In this document: positions 22,441 to 33,070 of the stretch, one piece after another
Layout: every line of letters begins with the position of its first letter
Position numbering within the stretch: the first letter of the stretch is position 1
Source of the DNA: Budorcas taxicolor
Taxonomy: Eukaryota > Chordata > Mammalia > Artiodactyla > Bovidae
Direction of reading: 5' to 3'
DNA: 64,000 nt
NCBI RefSeq assembly: GCF_023091745.1
Contig: NC_068912.1
Coordinates: 62,214,567-62,278,566 of the forward strand
Position numbers and translations under genes: made by a program
The notes under the pieces: generated by a model
Seen by the model: the letters and a program-made list of their open reading frames with translations, nothing else
The model's database searches: none
Told to the model about the DNA's origin: nothing

Positions 22441-22839
22441 AACTGAACTCACTACATTTATTCTTCAGAAGAGACCAGTGCAGTTGATTAGGAAACAGCA
22501 ACATAGAAAAACACCACCTAGAAAAATGTGAACGTGGTATTTCAACCCACGTCTCTATAGTTCCCAGCTTGGAATCGGCCAGGATCTCAGTTCCCTTCAT
22601 TTTCCTCCTTTTTGAACTTAAACACTCCAAGCTCATCCCTCATTCAGAACCTTTTGACTTCTGCTCCTTATGTGTGAGATCACCTCTCACACATAACATC
22701 AAGATCTTCAACCAAATACCTTCTTCTCACCAGCCAGGTCTTCATATTGGCAGGGCCTTCACAGGCAGGCTTTCCCAGCACCCTCCCTCTCCCCGCCTTC
22801 TTGCTGTAGAGTTCTCTGTCATTCACCCTTCAGATCACT

Positions 22840-23290
22840 GTGTTATGTGCACAAGCCCTGGAGCCAAACTGTCTGGATTTGAACCCTGATTCCTCTGTTT
22901 ACTAACTTGGGGTACAGACAGGGTACTTGGGCTCTCCATGCTTCAGCATTGTGTTGTTTAGTTGCTAAGTCATTTCTGACCTTTTTGTGACCCCATGGAC
23001 TATAGCCTACCAGGCTTCTTTGTCCATGGGATTTCCCAGACAAGAATACTGGAATGGGTTGCTATGCCCTTCCGCAGAGGATTTTCCCGAACCAGGGATG
23101 GAACTCATGTCTCCTGTGTTGACAGGATTCTTTACTGCAGAGCCACTGGGAAGCCCATGCTTCAGTATCCTCATCTGTAAAATTAGGGTCATGAGAACAC
23201 CTATGGTACCTATCTCTTGAATGTGTTTTGAAATTGCATGAAGTAATACAGACAAAATGCCTAGAACAGGGACTGCTATACAGACACTCG
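22840..23290 (+). repeat. MIR SINE relic split by a Bov-tA
   Basis: The left piece (GTGCACAAGCCCTGGAGCCA, TGGATTTGAACCCTGATTC) and right piece (TCAGTATCCTCATCTGTAAA, GCCTAGAACAGGGACTG) join into one MIR once the SINE at 22947-23155 is removed. Confidence 0.85.
22947..23155 (-). repeat. Bov-tA SINE inserted in MIR
   Basis: Reverse orientation, from GTTGCTAAGTCATTTCTGAC to AGAGCCACTGGGAAGCC. The perfect 10-bp duplication CATGCTTCAG lies at 22937-22946 and 23156-23165. Confidence 0.94.
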
Positions 23291-23524
23291 GCATTCTATA
23301 TTTGTTTATCTTCTTCATAGTACTTTTTGGTGGCTGATGTTATCTTCTGCTCTAAAAGTTTATTAGGATGGAGGCTGCTCTGTTCCTTACTATGCCCTCA
23401 GCAACTAGAAAAGCACCTGAAAATGATAAATTATTGTGTAATGCATTCAATCAATTATTGTCACCTAGAGATTGGATGTTTCAAATTCCCTATTTTATTG
23501 CCCTTTGGGCTTTAGAATAAGATA

Positions 23525-23640
23525 CTGGATCCAGTTCTTAGTTCTGGCTCTCTCTAGCTCTGTGATTTAAAACTCATTACTTAACTTTCCAAGTTTAATC
23601 ATTTGTGAAAGACAGATAAAAATAACTACTCTTAAGCTGG
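23525..23640 (+). repeat. MIR relic (probable)
   Basis: GTTCTGGCTCTCTCTAGCTC, TGATTTAAAACTCATTACTT and the TAATCATTTGTGAAAGACAG region follow the MIR order but are well diverged. Confidence 0.5.
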
Positions 23641-23649
23641 ATGAATCAT

Positions 23650-23990
23650 TTATGATATAGTCATCAAGGGAACATTATGCAGCAATGAAAAGGAATGGAC
23701 TACAGCTGCATGAATGTACTTCACAAGCATTGTGTTGAACAAAGGAAACCACATAAAATATTATATATTGCAATATTCCACTTTATAACACTTAAAAACT
23801 GTCAAGGTTAATTGATGGTGTGAGAAGTCAGGTAGCATTACTCTTGGGGGTTTAATGCTTGGAAGAGAAAACAAGGCAGCTTCTGCTCTTCCATACTGTT
23901 TTCTGTTCTGGGTATTAATTACATTGGTGTGCTCATTTTGTCAACATTTGGAAAGAGCTACCATTGTAATTTGTATATTTTAAGTAAAGA
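23650..23990 (+). repeat. L1 LINE relic, 3' UTR region
   Basis: ACATTATGCAGCAATGAAAA with GGAATGGACTACAGCTGCAT and the GTGTTGAACAAAGGAAACC block match the old L1M 3' end, followed by TGCTCATTTTGTCAACATTT. Confidence 0.75.
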
Positions 23991-24169
23991 TGATGATGGT
24001 AACAATGGACTACTTCCTTGTATGACTGTGAAAATTAAGTGAAATACTGTATAATAAATAAGGCATGAATAATATAAATAAAGCACATAAGAGAACTCAC
24101 TGTACACTAGTACTAATTCCCTTTCTTTCTTTCAACACGGGCATAAAATAGCAGACATCAGATTCAGCA

Positions 24170-24510
24170 CCCACAGGGTATTCCAGGCCCCTCTCAATCT
24201 GGCCTTAATCTATCATCCCAGACTTTCGGTACACAACATTATACTTTTCCAGCCTCACTGAACTTCTCACTCAAATCACCTCCTGCCTTTTCAAACCTGT
24301 TTGCCTTTCACACAATTTTCCATCCATCTAGAACACTTTGTACTATGTTCTCTTAGCAAACTCTTCTTATCCTTCTAAACACACCTCCAGTACTAGCTCT
24401 TCAACAAAGATTTTTTCAAAGTACACAATAGTTATATTTTTATCTTATTGTGTTGTAATTATCCTTTTAAATATCCCTTTAATTTTCAAGCATGTTACTT
24501 CATTATACTA
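24170..24510. repeat. L2 LINE relic
   Basis: The C/T-rich sequence CCCCTCTCAATCTGGCCTTA, CTGCCTTTTCAAACCTGTTT and TAGAACACTTTGTACTATGT resembles the L2 3' region in the usual order. MIR-like sequence (TCACTTTACTCACTTATAAA) follows to about 24650. Confidence 0.6.
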
Positions 24511-25157
24511 AGCCTCACTTTACTCACTTATAAAATGTAGACAATAATAGCTTTTATGCCATGGAATTATTATAAAAATTATAATTAAAATGAAATAATA
24601 TTCATGAAGGGTTTAAATTCAGAACTTTGCAAACAGTAGGTACAGATCAATATATACTAGTTATCAACATCATTAATTTAAGGGCAGGGACATCCTTCAC
24701 TTCTGTGTTCTACCACTTTTATGCATGAACATGTAGTAAATACTTAATCAGTATTTATTAAGGAAAAGCAAGAGACTTGTCTATTACTTTGTAAGAAAGA
24801 ATGACAAGGCAAAAGAGAAACTGGAAAAGTAGAAAAACCGAATGATAAACTTCTTTGCATAAGATAAATATTTCTTAATTAACTAAAATATAATAATATT
24901 CCAAGAGACCCATTTCCTTGGCTCTCATCAACCTGGATCCCTGCAGCCCGAGTGCTCCTTACATTCATCCCCTGGAGCAGGAAGCCTGGTGGCTGTACCT
25001 GCATTGTTCATGAAAGTGTTACTGATATAGCCTGTCCACATGGCTTGAGGCAGATAATGACAATCCAGTTGAAGTCCTGATGACTGATTACTTTTACAAA
25101 ACTCAAAGTCATGAGATGTTTATGCTACTCACAGTATCTTCTGAAAGAAAAAAAAAA

Positions 25158-25340
25158 AAGCTACTATCTATTGAGTGCCTATCACATGCCAAGAGCTGTG
25201 CTAAGGCACTTTACATACATTACTTCTAATCCGCACAGCAACCCTTGGCAAGGTAGGCTGATTCCAATTTTACGGAGGAGGAAACAATTTGAGAGAGGTT
25301 AAGTAACTTGCCCAAGAGAGAGCAAAGGCTTAAACCTATG
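25158..25340 (+). repeat. MIR SINE, well preserved
   Basis: The clear core: ATTGAGTGCCTATCACATGC, GTGCTAAGGCACTTTACATA, CGCACAGCAACCCTTGGCAA, TTTACGGAGGAGGAAACAAT and AGGTTAAGTAACTTGCCCAA. Confidence 0.92.
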
Positions 25341-25840
25341 TCTATGTGAATCCAAAGTTTCCATAACCATTAATACCTCTACTTCATTAAATTATTTATA
25401 TGAATATCTTACCATATAAAATGAACACTAAAACTGGGATAAATATATAATAACAAGTAAGACTGAAATACTGGAGACTTTTTCAGTGCTACTATCTTTG
25501 CGGTTATAACTCTTGCTATTGAAAAAGAAAAAAGGAAAGAAAGAAAAATAAAAAAGAAATAGGGATTTTCAAAATTTTTAAAGAATGTGAAGTGTAAGAG
25601 GAAAACTAGAAGGAAACTGAAAAGTAAAATTGAGGAGAAACTTGAATGTAAACAACCTTATATTCCAATAAAGAATAACGGTTAAGACTAAAAAATAATA
25701 TAAAACATATGGGATATTTTAAAAAAGCCAGATTTTTAAAAGAACCAGAAGCCAATGTGATGAAAGAGGAAATCCAGACTAGAATACATTCTAGTAAGAA
25801 AAAAGGCTAAAAACAAAAAACTTGAAGAGGAGAGAAGGAA
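25341..25840. other. AT- and A-rich intergenic stretch
   Basis: An A-rich low-complexity stretch, notably at about 25515-25830. No gene. Confidence 0.5.
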
Positions 25841-25844
25841 ATAA

Positions 25845-26200
25845 AGGGGGACAGGAAGGAGCCAGGGACAGAAGCAAGGCCCAGCCAGGCTGTGCAGACA
25901 GACAGTCCTCAGCTGCAGCGGCTAAGGCAAGGGGTAGGAACCCACAGCACAAGGTCTCCTGTCCCCCGTGCTGCCTCCCTTATCACCATCCCCCAGAGCC
26001 AGCTAGGTAATGAGCAGTTCCTGAGAAAGTGGGAACACACATCTTTGTGTGGAGAGCCTGACTGTTGGAGAGCCCCAGGGAACCTGGGTGGGCCAGGCGC
26101 TCCCCAGAGGCAGAATCCGGAGGAGCCTGGCTTGGGCACCCAGCGAAGGTCCAGTTCTCACCCACAGCTGTGCAGTCGGTTAAGGTGACGTACGTAAGGG
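25845..26200. other. Local GC-rich block, function unknown
   Basis: About 350 bp much richer in G and C than its surroundings, with few CpGs until its right edge. Frames of 60-98 aa exist in several phases and strands but share no recognisable domain. The right edge has GTGACGTACGTAAG, including a CRE-like TGACGTA and the palindrome TACGTA. It could be a distal regulatory element or a noncoding-RNA exon; neither is shown. Confidence 0.35.
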
Positions 26201-26389
26201 CTCAGCTTCCTCACTTGTAAAAACACTTACCCTCCATAGCTGTGACAACAAATGCAATAAATCATAAAGCTCAGTATAATGCCTGTCGTTAAAGGACAGG
26301 CAACAATTTAACTCACAGAGAATCCCTAATCTGCTTGTCCTGAGCTCGACACACTTAATTCCAAGGCTCTGCAGAACACTTTTTTTGGG

Positions 26390-26397
26390 GGGAAAAA

Positions 26398-26440
<43 letters not shown>
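26390..26440. repeat. A-run, (TA)n and (CA)n compound microsatellite
   Basis: A G4-A13 run followed by about 12 TA units and then ACACACACACAC. A peptide reading of it is meaningless. Confidence 0.9.
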
Positions 26441-26445
<5 letters not shown>

Positions 26446-27119
26446 AGTCCAAACACTTCACTGTTCACAGGAAAGGTCTCTAGCCAAATGTTAAAAAGTT
26501 AGACTATGAACTTGAAATGTCCTGTTTGAAATGCACACATACGCACCCTCTCTCAAACACACACACTATTTAACACAAATATTAATTTTTAAAAGAACTG
26601 AAATCAAATATTGTGATTTTTCACATGCCTTTTCCATTATAGTTATGGCTCAGCTGTGAAATAAAAAAGCATGTACATGAATAAATTGTTTCTCATTTTT
26701 TGTGGTTATTGATCACATTGCGTAAACCAGTGTTATTTTATTGGTCAGGTAAGGATTAAAAATGTAACATCCTGACTCAAAATCTTGTGATTTTTTTTTT
26801 TTTTCCTACTACAACTGCTTCATGACTGTCTTTTCAGTTAGTTCCACAGCGAGCAAATCAGTAACTAATAAACTACATCTGACTACCACCCAGCTAACAG
26901 CCCCACTTCTAAAATCTGAGGTAAATAATTATCTTTTAGCGGGGTATCTTCCTCTGAAACTCTTTGACCTATTTAAATTGACTTTTTTTTTTTTTTACTG
27001 CATTTCTTTTATAACTCTATGGATTCAAAACAAACAAACTTCTCTAACTACCAGCAGAGAAACAGTCCACGAGGAACAAGAAATATGCTTGGGACCCTGA
27101 GTGAAACCAGAGGTGGTAC

Positions 27120-27360
27120 ATGTTGGTTAGACGCTCAAACTCTGGGGCCAAACAGATGCTTGTGCAGGTCGGCCATCGCCAGCTGAGAGGCCTTGAGCAA
27201 ATTACTTTTCTTCTTTTGCAAAAGTGGGTAATGAGCGCCCTTCTCAGAGGATTGTTAAGAGGATTAACTGCAATATATTAACTGCAAAGTATTTAGTTTT
27301 TAAAGTAAGTAGTTCAGAGTATGGCATGTATGAAGCATTTATTAAATGGTAGGTGCTAGT
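27120..27360 (+). repeat. MIR SINE
   Basis: TAGACGCTCAAACTCTGGGG, CTGAGAGGCCTTGAGCAAAT and CTTCTCAGAGGATTGTTAAG preserve the MIR order. Confidence 0.78.
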
Positions 27361-30300
27361 ACTTTAAATCTTGTTGGAATATTATGGGAGTATTATGGGA
27401 GTATGCAGTATTAAATGGGACAAAATCATTTAGTCTGAGATATCTTTAAAAATTAGGCAGCAATTTTGTTTTGTAGCTTCTTTATTATAGTGTTAAAAGG
27501 CTTTACTATGTACTACTGCTATGTTTTGGTTAAAAGCCATCTGTTTATTAAGATTGATATTTCAGGAGAGAAACATAAATGAGTCTTTCATCTAATCAAT
27601 ATCTCTGATACCTATCATTGTTCCTAGGTGTTCTATATAGTAGCTGTCAGTTTTCTAAGAAAAGAACAAAAGATTAGTCATTTTTTGCCTAATACTATCA
27701 AACAAAAAAGCCATGTTGCTGTGACTGCCAAAATGCTTTTTAAAAGCTTAGTTCTGACATACAATTTAAAAATGCTTATGAAAAATATATTCAGTAAACC
27801 ACTCAAAAATTGATCATTCATCACTAGTCTCTTATTCTCACCCAACACTGGTTTACTTAAGATTAACTATGCTTTTTAAACATTTCTAAGAGCTTTAATA
27901 AACACGTAGAAGCAAAACGTGTGAAAGACTCATGGGGCAATTTTTTTTTCCATAGTAAAGGGTTTGGTTAGCTCTGTTATATTGAGTTTCCTGTTTTGTT
28001 GTTTCTTATTTCATAGAGTGATTTATAATGTTAGTACCAGCATACCTAACAGCATTTCACAATGCATGAATTCAGAAAAAAATATACAAGTTAAAACAAT
28101 AGGCTTTAAAAGTCAAATGACGTCTGCAGGCTTCTTTCTGAGAAACTTCACACTCAGTGAACAGTAATGCGACCAAGAGAGTGATGGAGACTCAAAAAAA
28201 AAAAGCCTTATTAAGAGATGAGGGGTGGTCTATTGCCAATATTTGAAAAACACAGTATATTTAATTAGTCTAATTACATGGTGCACTTACAGCTTCTTAT
28301 TAATGCCCTCTGATAGAGATATGTGGTCTTGAAAGCTCAGTGCCCATAGTGCCTTGAAATGAACTTGGATAATGTCCAGGAATTTCCATTAGTCCCCATA
28401 TATTTTGGAACAAAGTACTAGTAAAGTGCACAAAATACATGGTGGTTAAAAATGTGGTATCTTTAAACATTCAAGTTTTTCTGTTTGGTGCATTTAGCTA
28501 ACATAATGTGTCTACAATCGTTTGGAGAAAGACTCAGAGTGACATGACAGAAAATTTGCATCTTATACCTTTCAAATGATAATTAGGATTGTCATAAGTT
28601 AACCTCCAAACCCACTAGTATTCACTCATCCTTGAGCACTAATGCTCCAGGCTGCCAACACATGCTATTGAAGGACTATTCACAATCAACGTGATACTCA
28701 CTAGCAGGAAGCATATGATTTTCACCAAAAAGCATGCTAATTGTATTACCCAGTGAAGCAATGTTCATCTATATTCAACTTTCCATACTGTTTGAGATTT
28801 AACACAACAATTTCATGGAAAGAGAAATATGTGGAACGCAGAACCATGTGAAATCTTGGTACTAAGTTTTATTTTTAAAACACTGCAGGGATTATTGCCT
28901 TTAAAGAAAATTTCAGTATCAATAAAATATGAAGAGCTGTTTCATTTCAGAAATTCAACTTGTATGCTTTCTTTTAAGTTTTTCTACTTAGAAGGGTATA
29001 ACTGCAATAAAAATTTTACTAAGTTCAAGTTTTTTACAAAACACTCTATCCCACGAGAACATCTTAAAGGTCAGCCTTAAGTGTGAGGTTCAAAATTGAA
29101 TTGATGGAAAATTACATTTTCTCATTTATCATTTAAATACATACATAAATCAGACATCCTGAATACACCCATATAACAAGTGCACACGAATTTTTCTCTT
29201 AATATTGGGCAGTGAACTTGTGTCTGATGCTTCTTCCAAGGGGAAAGCATAGTGACAGTGACTTTCTGTCAAATAATTGTTGCTGTTGTTTTTCTGGTTA
29301 ATATATATAATTATGCTCAAATGAATGTGGATGAGTTGAGCTGCTGACATATTTAACTAATTTATGGACTTTAAGGAATTGTCTTCCACATAAATAATTT
29401 TGAAAGCCTACAAGATGAATATATACAGATGTATAAGCAATAATTTTTTTCTATTGGTGAAGAGAACAAACACAAGCCTATAGTTTAAAATAAGTGATCA
29501 ATCTGGACTAACATTTATCAAGCCAAATCTAAAATAAATAAAAACCATTCCTTATTAATAGGCCAGTTGAGTAACTGTCCCTGAGTTAAGGTATAATAAT
29601 GTGACTTTCTAAAAATTCACAGTTTTTACTACCACAAAGAGAAACAATTAAGAATGTGTAAATTGTATATCCAGGTGAAGTCTGGACAGACCCAAAGAAA
29701 CTACTGGGTTGATAATACATCAGTAAATAGATTAATAATTTTAAACCTAAGAAATTAATCTGTACTAGGGGGAATCCTGGATAGAATCTTAGGCAACATT
29801 TATATATTTTAAAAAGAAAATTCATTTTAAAGAGATTCTTTCAGCAGCAAAGATGAATGATAGCTTCCAAATTGTATTCTCTAATATGAAGACTTGTAAA
29901 TTATCTATGCTGAAGAGAACATTACCATTTAGGTACCAAATACTTCTGCACTAGTTCACGTCATACAAGTTTTAGAACAGCCTCAAGAGAAATACTTTGA
30001 ATTGAATGATCAGTGCTGCCTTTTTTTGGCAACTCATCACTGAACCAACCTAACCATAGCTGGCCTGTATACCAGCAAGTATAGATCATATTAACTGTAA
30101 AATTTCACGCTTGCACAGGATAATATATAACAAAGCAGAAAATTAAAATGCTTGATTATATAATGTCCTCTTCTAGCAGATAAGGTTTATAAATTCCTGC
30201 AGAATTTTACCCAATGAACTATGAACACCCTTCTCAGAGGACTGTTAAATCTGTTTAAATATTAATATAGTTTTTATGGTCAATTTCCAACATGTTAGGA

Positions 30301-31019
30301 ATTAACCATATGTGAATACACTGCTCCATTGTGACCCTACTAAATATTGATAATATTTTATTATATAGTATCTACCTTACTACAGTCACATTTAAATAAG
30401 TATACTTTAAAATGTTTTTCTTATTACTTTTTTTAAATAGGCATGACTAAGCGTGTCCACATGAAATAAAGAGATTTCTAACTTGGTGGAAGCACTTGAG
30501 AGAACTAGAAGAATTTGGTATAAATGCTGATGATGTAGACAGGAAAAATCTATTTGATGAGATTCAATTATATGATTTTTGAACCCTTCCATGATAAAAA
30601 ACATTATCATCCATAGCTGCCTATAGCAATGCTTATAATCTTCACACTCTAAAAGTACGTTTTAGAATTTTCTTCTCAATACTGCTGAAAAGTTGTTGTG
30701 TTTTTTTTTTAAAGATGTAGAGAACTTCCAATGCATCTTTTTTCATTTTTACTTGTTTTGGCTCTGCTGCAATGCAACAAACGTAAGTACTTTCAGTACT
30801 TCCCTACTGAAACCTATCTGCCAGATTTCGTGCATTGGTAATTGGCAATTAGAATACAAATATATTCTTTTCAGCATATAGAGCCATCAGGCAGCTGAAG
30901 TGTATTCTTTTGCATATTCGTGGGTTATACTGTGAAAGGACCTAGTATACCCAAGGTGAGCTGGGTGGCAAAGTATTCATATATTAAAGCCAATTATATG
31001 TCATACATAAAAGGGCACA
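27361..31019. other. Repeat-poor intergenic DNA downstream of ADGRL2
   Basis: About 3.7 kb of AT-rich DNA with no ruminant-specific repeat and no recognisable gene. Frames up to 83 aa show no known similarity. Part of it may be transcribed if ADGRL2 has a longer 3' end. Confidence 0.5.
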
Positions 31020-32315
31020 TTAGCTACTTGAAAAAATTCACATTTATTTACTGTCAAACCGTGTTAAACTTTACACTGGATATTAGTGATGGGCTCATTA
31101 TTAACAGGTTTACACAAAGGGATGAAAAGAAAGGCAGAATTTTGCTGAAACAATTTACATTTCATTAGAACTTTATCATAAAATAAATTAATTACTAAAT
31201 ATAGGCAGAAGGAATATGGAAGAGTAATATTTATGTTTTATTTCATTTTTTAAAAAAGAATAGGCACCTTTTGTTCACTAGAAAGTTTGTGAGAAGTGCC
31301 CAGTGCCCTCGCTGACCCCTGTTCAAGAACAAACAGAGGGGTGACACACAACCTTTTCTAGATTTCACCACATTTGTGCAAGGCATGGCATAACTGGCTT
31401 CAAAGAGTTTTTCCCCCCATAAAACACGCTCTTTTGGCAATAAGAAATTTAAATGTAAGAATAAGGACTAACATGTCAAAGCAGAACACTGTATACAGTG
31501 GAAAATAAGTGAAAATGGGTAGAACTTACCATGACAAAGTGTAAGAAAAAACATTTCATAACATATGTGCAACCAAGAGCTTTTCACAATATTTTCTTCA
31601 AACTCTTTAAAATTATTTTTAATGACAATTCTATTTCAGTTGGACACAAATGTATTTATTTTACCCTAGCAATAGAACAAAATATAATTTCTTTAGCCAT
31701 TTTTGAAGAGTTCATTGTACAGTTGAGGAAACATATGAAATAAGGCCTGTGGCTTGATTGCTAGTGGTTAAACATGTTTTCAATCTTTGCCTTAATGTAA
31801 AAGGTTTGCAGTCAACTGCAAACTGCTGCAGAATATCTCTCCTGCTTTTCCAAGTCTTGTCAGGAACAGTAAGGTACAGTAAATTTGTCCCACAGGATTT
31901 TAAAGCCTACGCCTTGTATATAATACAATGCAGGCCTACAAAAATGGTGCAGCCATATTTACAAATTTAGTTCACAAACTGCTGCAGTAAAATGGCTGGA
32001 AAGTTCTGTTTTGCTTGTGTCACAATTTCTCTAAACAGCAGCAGAATCTTAAAATACCTGGTTGGCATCTCTTTTCTTTGTAACAAATAATTCATTTTAG
32101 TATACTCTGTGTATATACAAAGTTTTTTTATGTTTTATAAAAATTCACAGAACTGCAAGGTTCAGTCATCGTTTTTTTTTTTTTTTTTACACTGGAGAAC
32201 CACAGGTCAACAGGGCCATCGCTTCACGTGGAGTTTGAGGGAGCTGCATAGGGCCAATGGAGTCTGTCTGTATTCACTACTTGCATGTGGCCTCTGGAAT
32301 TCCTTAGTGGCACTA
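31020..32315 (-). other. ADGRL2: ADGRL2 3' UTR (probable extent)
   Basis: About 1.3 kb of AT-rich, repeat-free sequence follows the stop codon. On the mRNA strand there are AATAAA hexamers at 31655-31660, 31237-31242 and 31043-31048. The last sits in AGTAAATAAATGTG and is followed by a T/GT-rich stretch, so I place the main end near 31020. A Pumilio-type element (TGTAAATA) lies at 31956-31963. An A17 run in the mRNA at 32172-32188, about 130 nt after the stop, could cause false oligo-dT priming. The end is inferred; a longer 3' UTR cannot be excluded. Confidence 0.6.
31043..31048 (-). terminator. ADGRL2: Candidate ADGRL2 polyadenylation signal AATAAA
   Basis: This is a canonical hexamer on the mRNA strand, with a T-rich and then GT-containing stretch 10-40 nt downstream. 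It is the most distal of three such hexamers in the 3' UTR and the best placed for the final cleavage site. The assignment comes from sequence only. Confidence 0.5.
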
Positions 32316-33070
32316 TTAGAGACTTGTCACCAGCTGCATTTGTCCTTCTCTGACGTCTCCTTCTGGAATACACCCTTCTTTGTTAATGGGGATTATGTAA
32401 CCATCGCTATTGCCCCTGCTGATCTGGTAGCACATCTGAAGCTGGTGGCCAGCTCCAAGGTTTGGCATGCTCTTATAGTAGATGTCCTCGTTCTCACTCC
32501 TCCGGGATGGAGACAGGTCTTCTTCCATGTCGGGGCTGCTCTCCTGATAGGGAGAGTCCCTAAGGTTGGGCATGCTTGTGTACAGGGAGTCTCTGTTGGG
32601 GGACTGGAGATGGTCCTCGGCCTCGGCTGTCAGCTGGGATACGTAACTGTCAGTCCCCTCGGGCTTCGCTTTCTTCTGGGGTTGGTACAGAAGGGAGTGA
32701 GTCCTCTGAGGGATGAGTGGGGCCTCGAGTTCTTTGTGATGGAGCTCCAGTCCAGGATTGTCACCATGCATTAGAGATGAAGCATCTGCCACAATAGCAT
32801 CATCTTCGCTGCTGCTCCCTCCAATCACAGGCTTGACTGGTAGTGTGAGCTCGAGGTTGTGAGCCTTGCTGCTGCCCCGTAGGTTGTTGTGCACTAATTC
32901 TGAAATGATCATCTTCTCAAAAGCGGTATCATTCAGACTTAGTCCACAGTCCACAACCTGCACGCTGTCATTATAGTCCCCCTTGCGCAGTGAGTAGCTG
33001 TTGTTAAAATTACCATTTAGCGGTAGAGTATCCATGGCACTTGTATCCCTGGCATTGTTCAGTGAATGTC
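32316..33070 (-). CDS. ADGRL2: ADGRL2 terminal coding exon: distal cytoplasmic tail and PDZ ligand
   Basis: The final coding exon has acceptor TTCTGTTTCAG|GACATTC and stop TAA at 32316-32318. It encodes residues 556-805, starting HSLNNARDTSAMDTLPLNG. It includes an acidic stretch (SSSEDDAIVAD), two copies of an SMPNL core (LYTSMPNL and YYKSMPNL), and the end MQLVTSL. The last residues fit a class I PDZ ligand. Binding of the latrophilin C terminus to Shank scaffolds is established for the family. The tail is long, polar and probably disordered. A 221-aa frame on the opposite strand across this exon is a shadow. Confidence 0.97.

Larger units (their letters stand above)
18836..22455 (+). mobile_element. 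Nearly full-length BovB LINE, inactive
   Basis: BovB is a non-LTR retrotransposon of the RTE clade, with an apurinic-type endonuclease and a reverse transcriptase that copies its RNA into nicked DNA. This copy spans the GC-rich 5' region (from GTGTGGCAGAAGCTGCCGGC), the endonuclease, the polymerase and the CTGAACTGAACT tail. The coding frame is broken: a stop follows NKRV at about 19842; frameshifts lie near 21145 and 21530; and CAATAAGTG (21234-21242) turns a tyrosine codon into a stop. It cannot move by itself. Confidence 0.95.

Noticed and set aside
32109..32774. 221-aa plus-strand open frame across the last ADGRL2 exon
   Set aside because: It is the antisense shadow of a conserved coding exon whose minus-strand frame is clearly the receptor tail.
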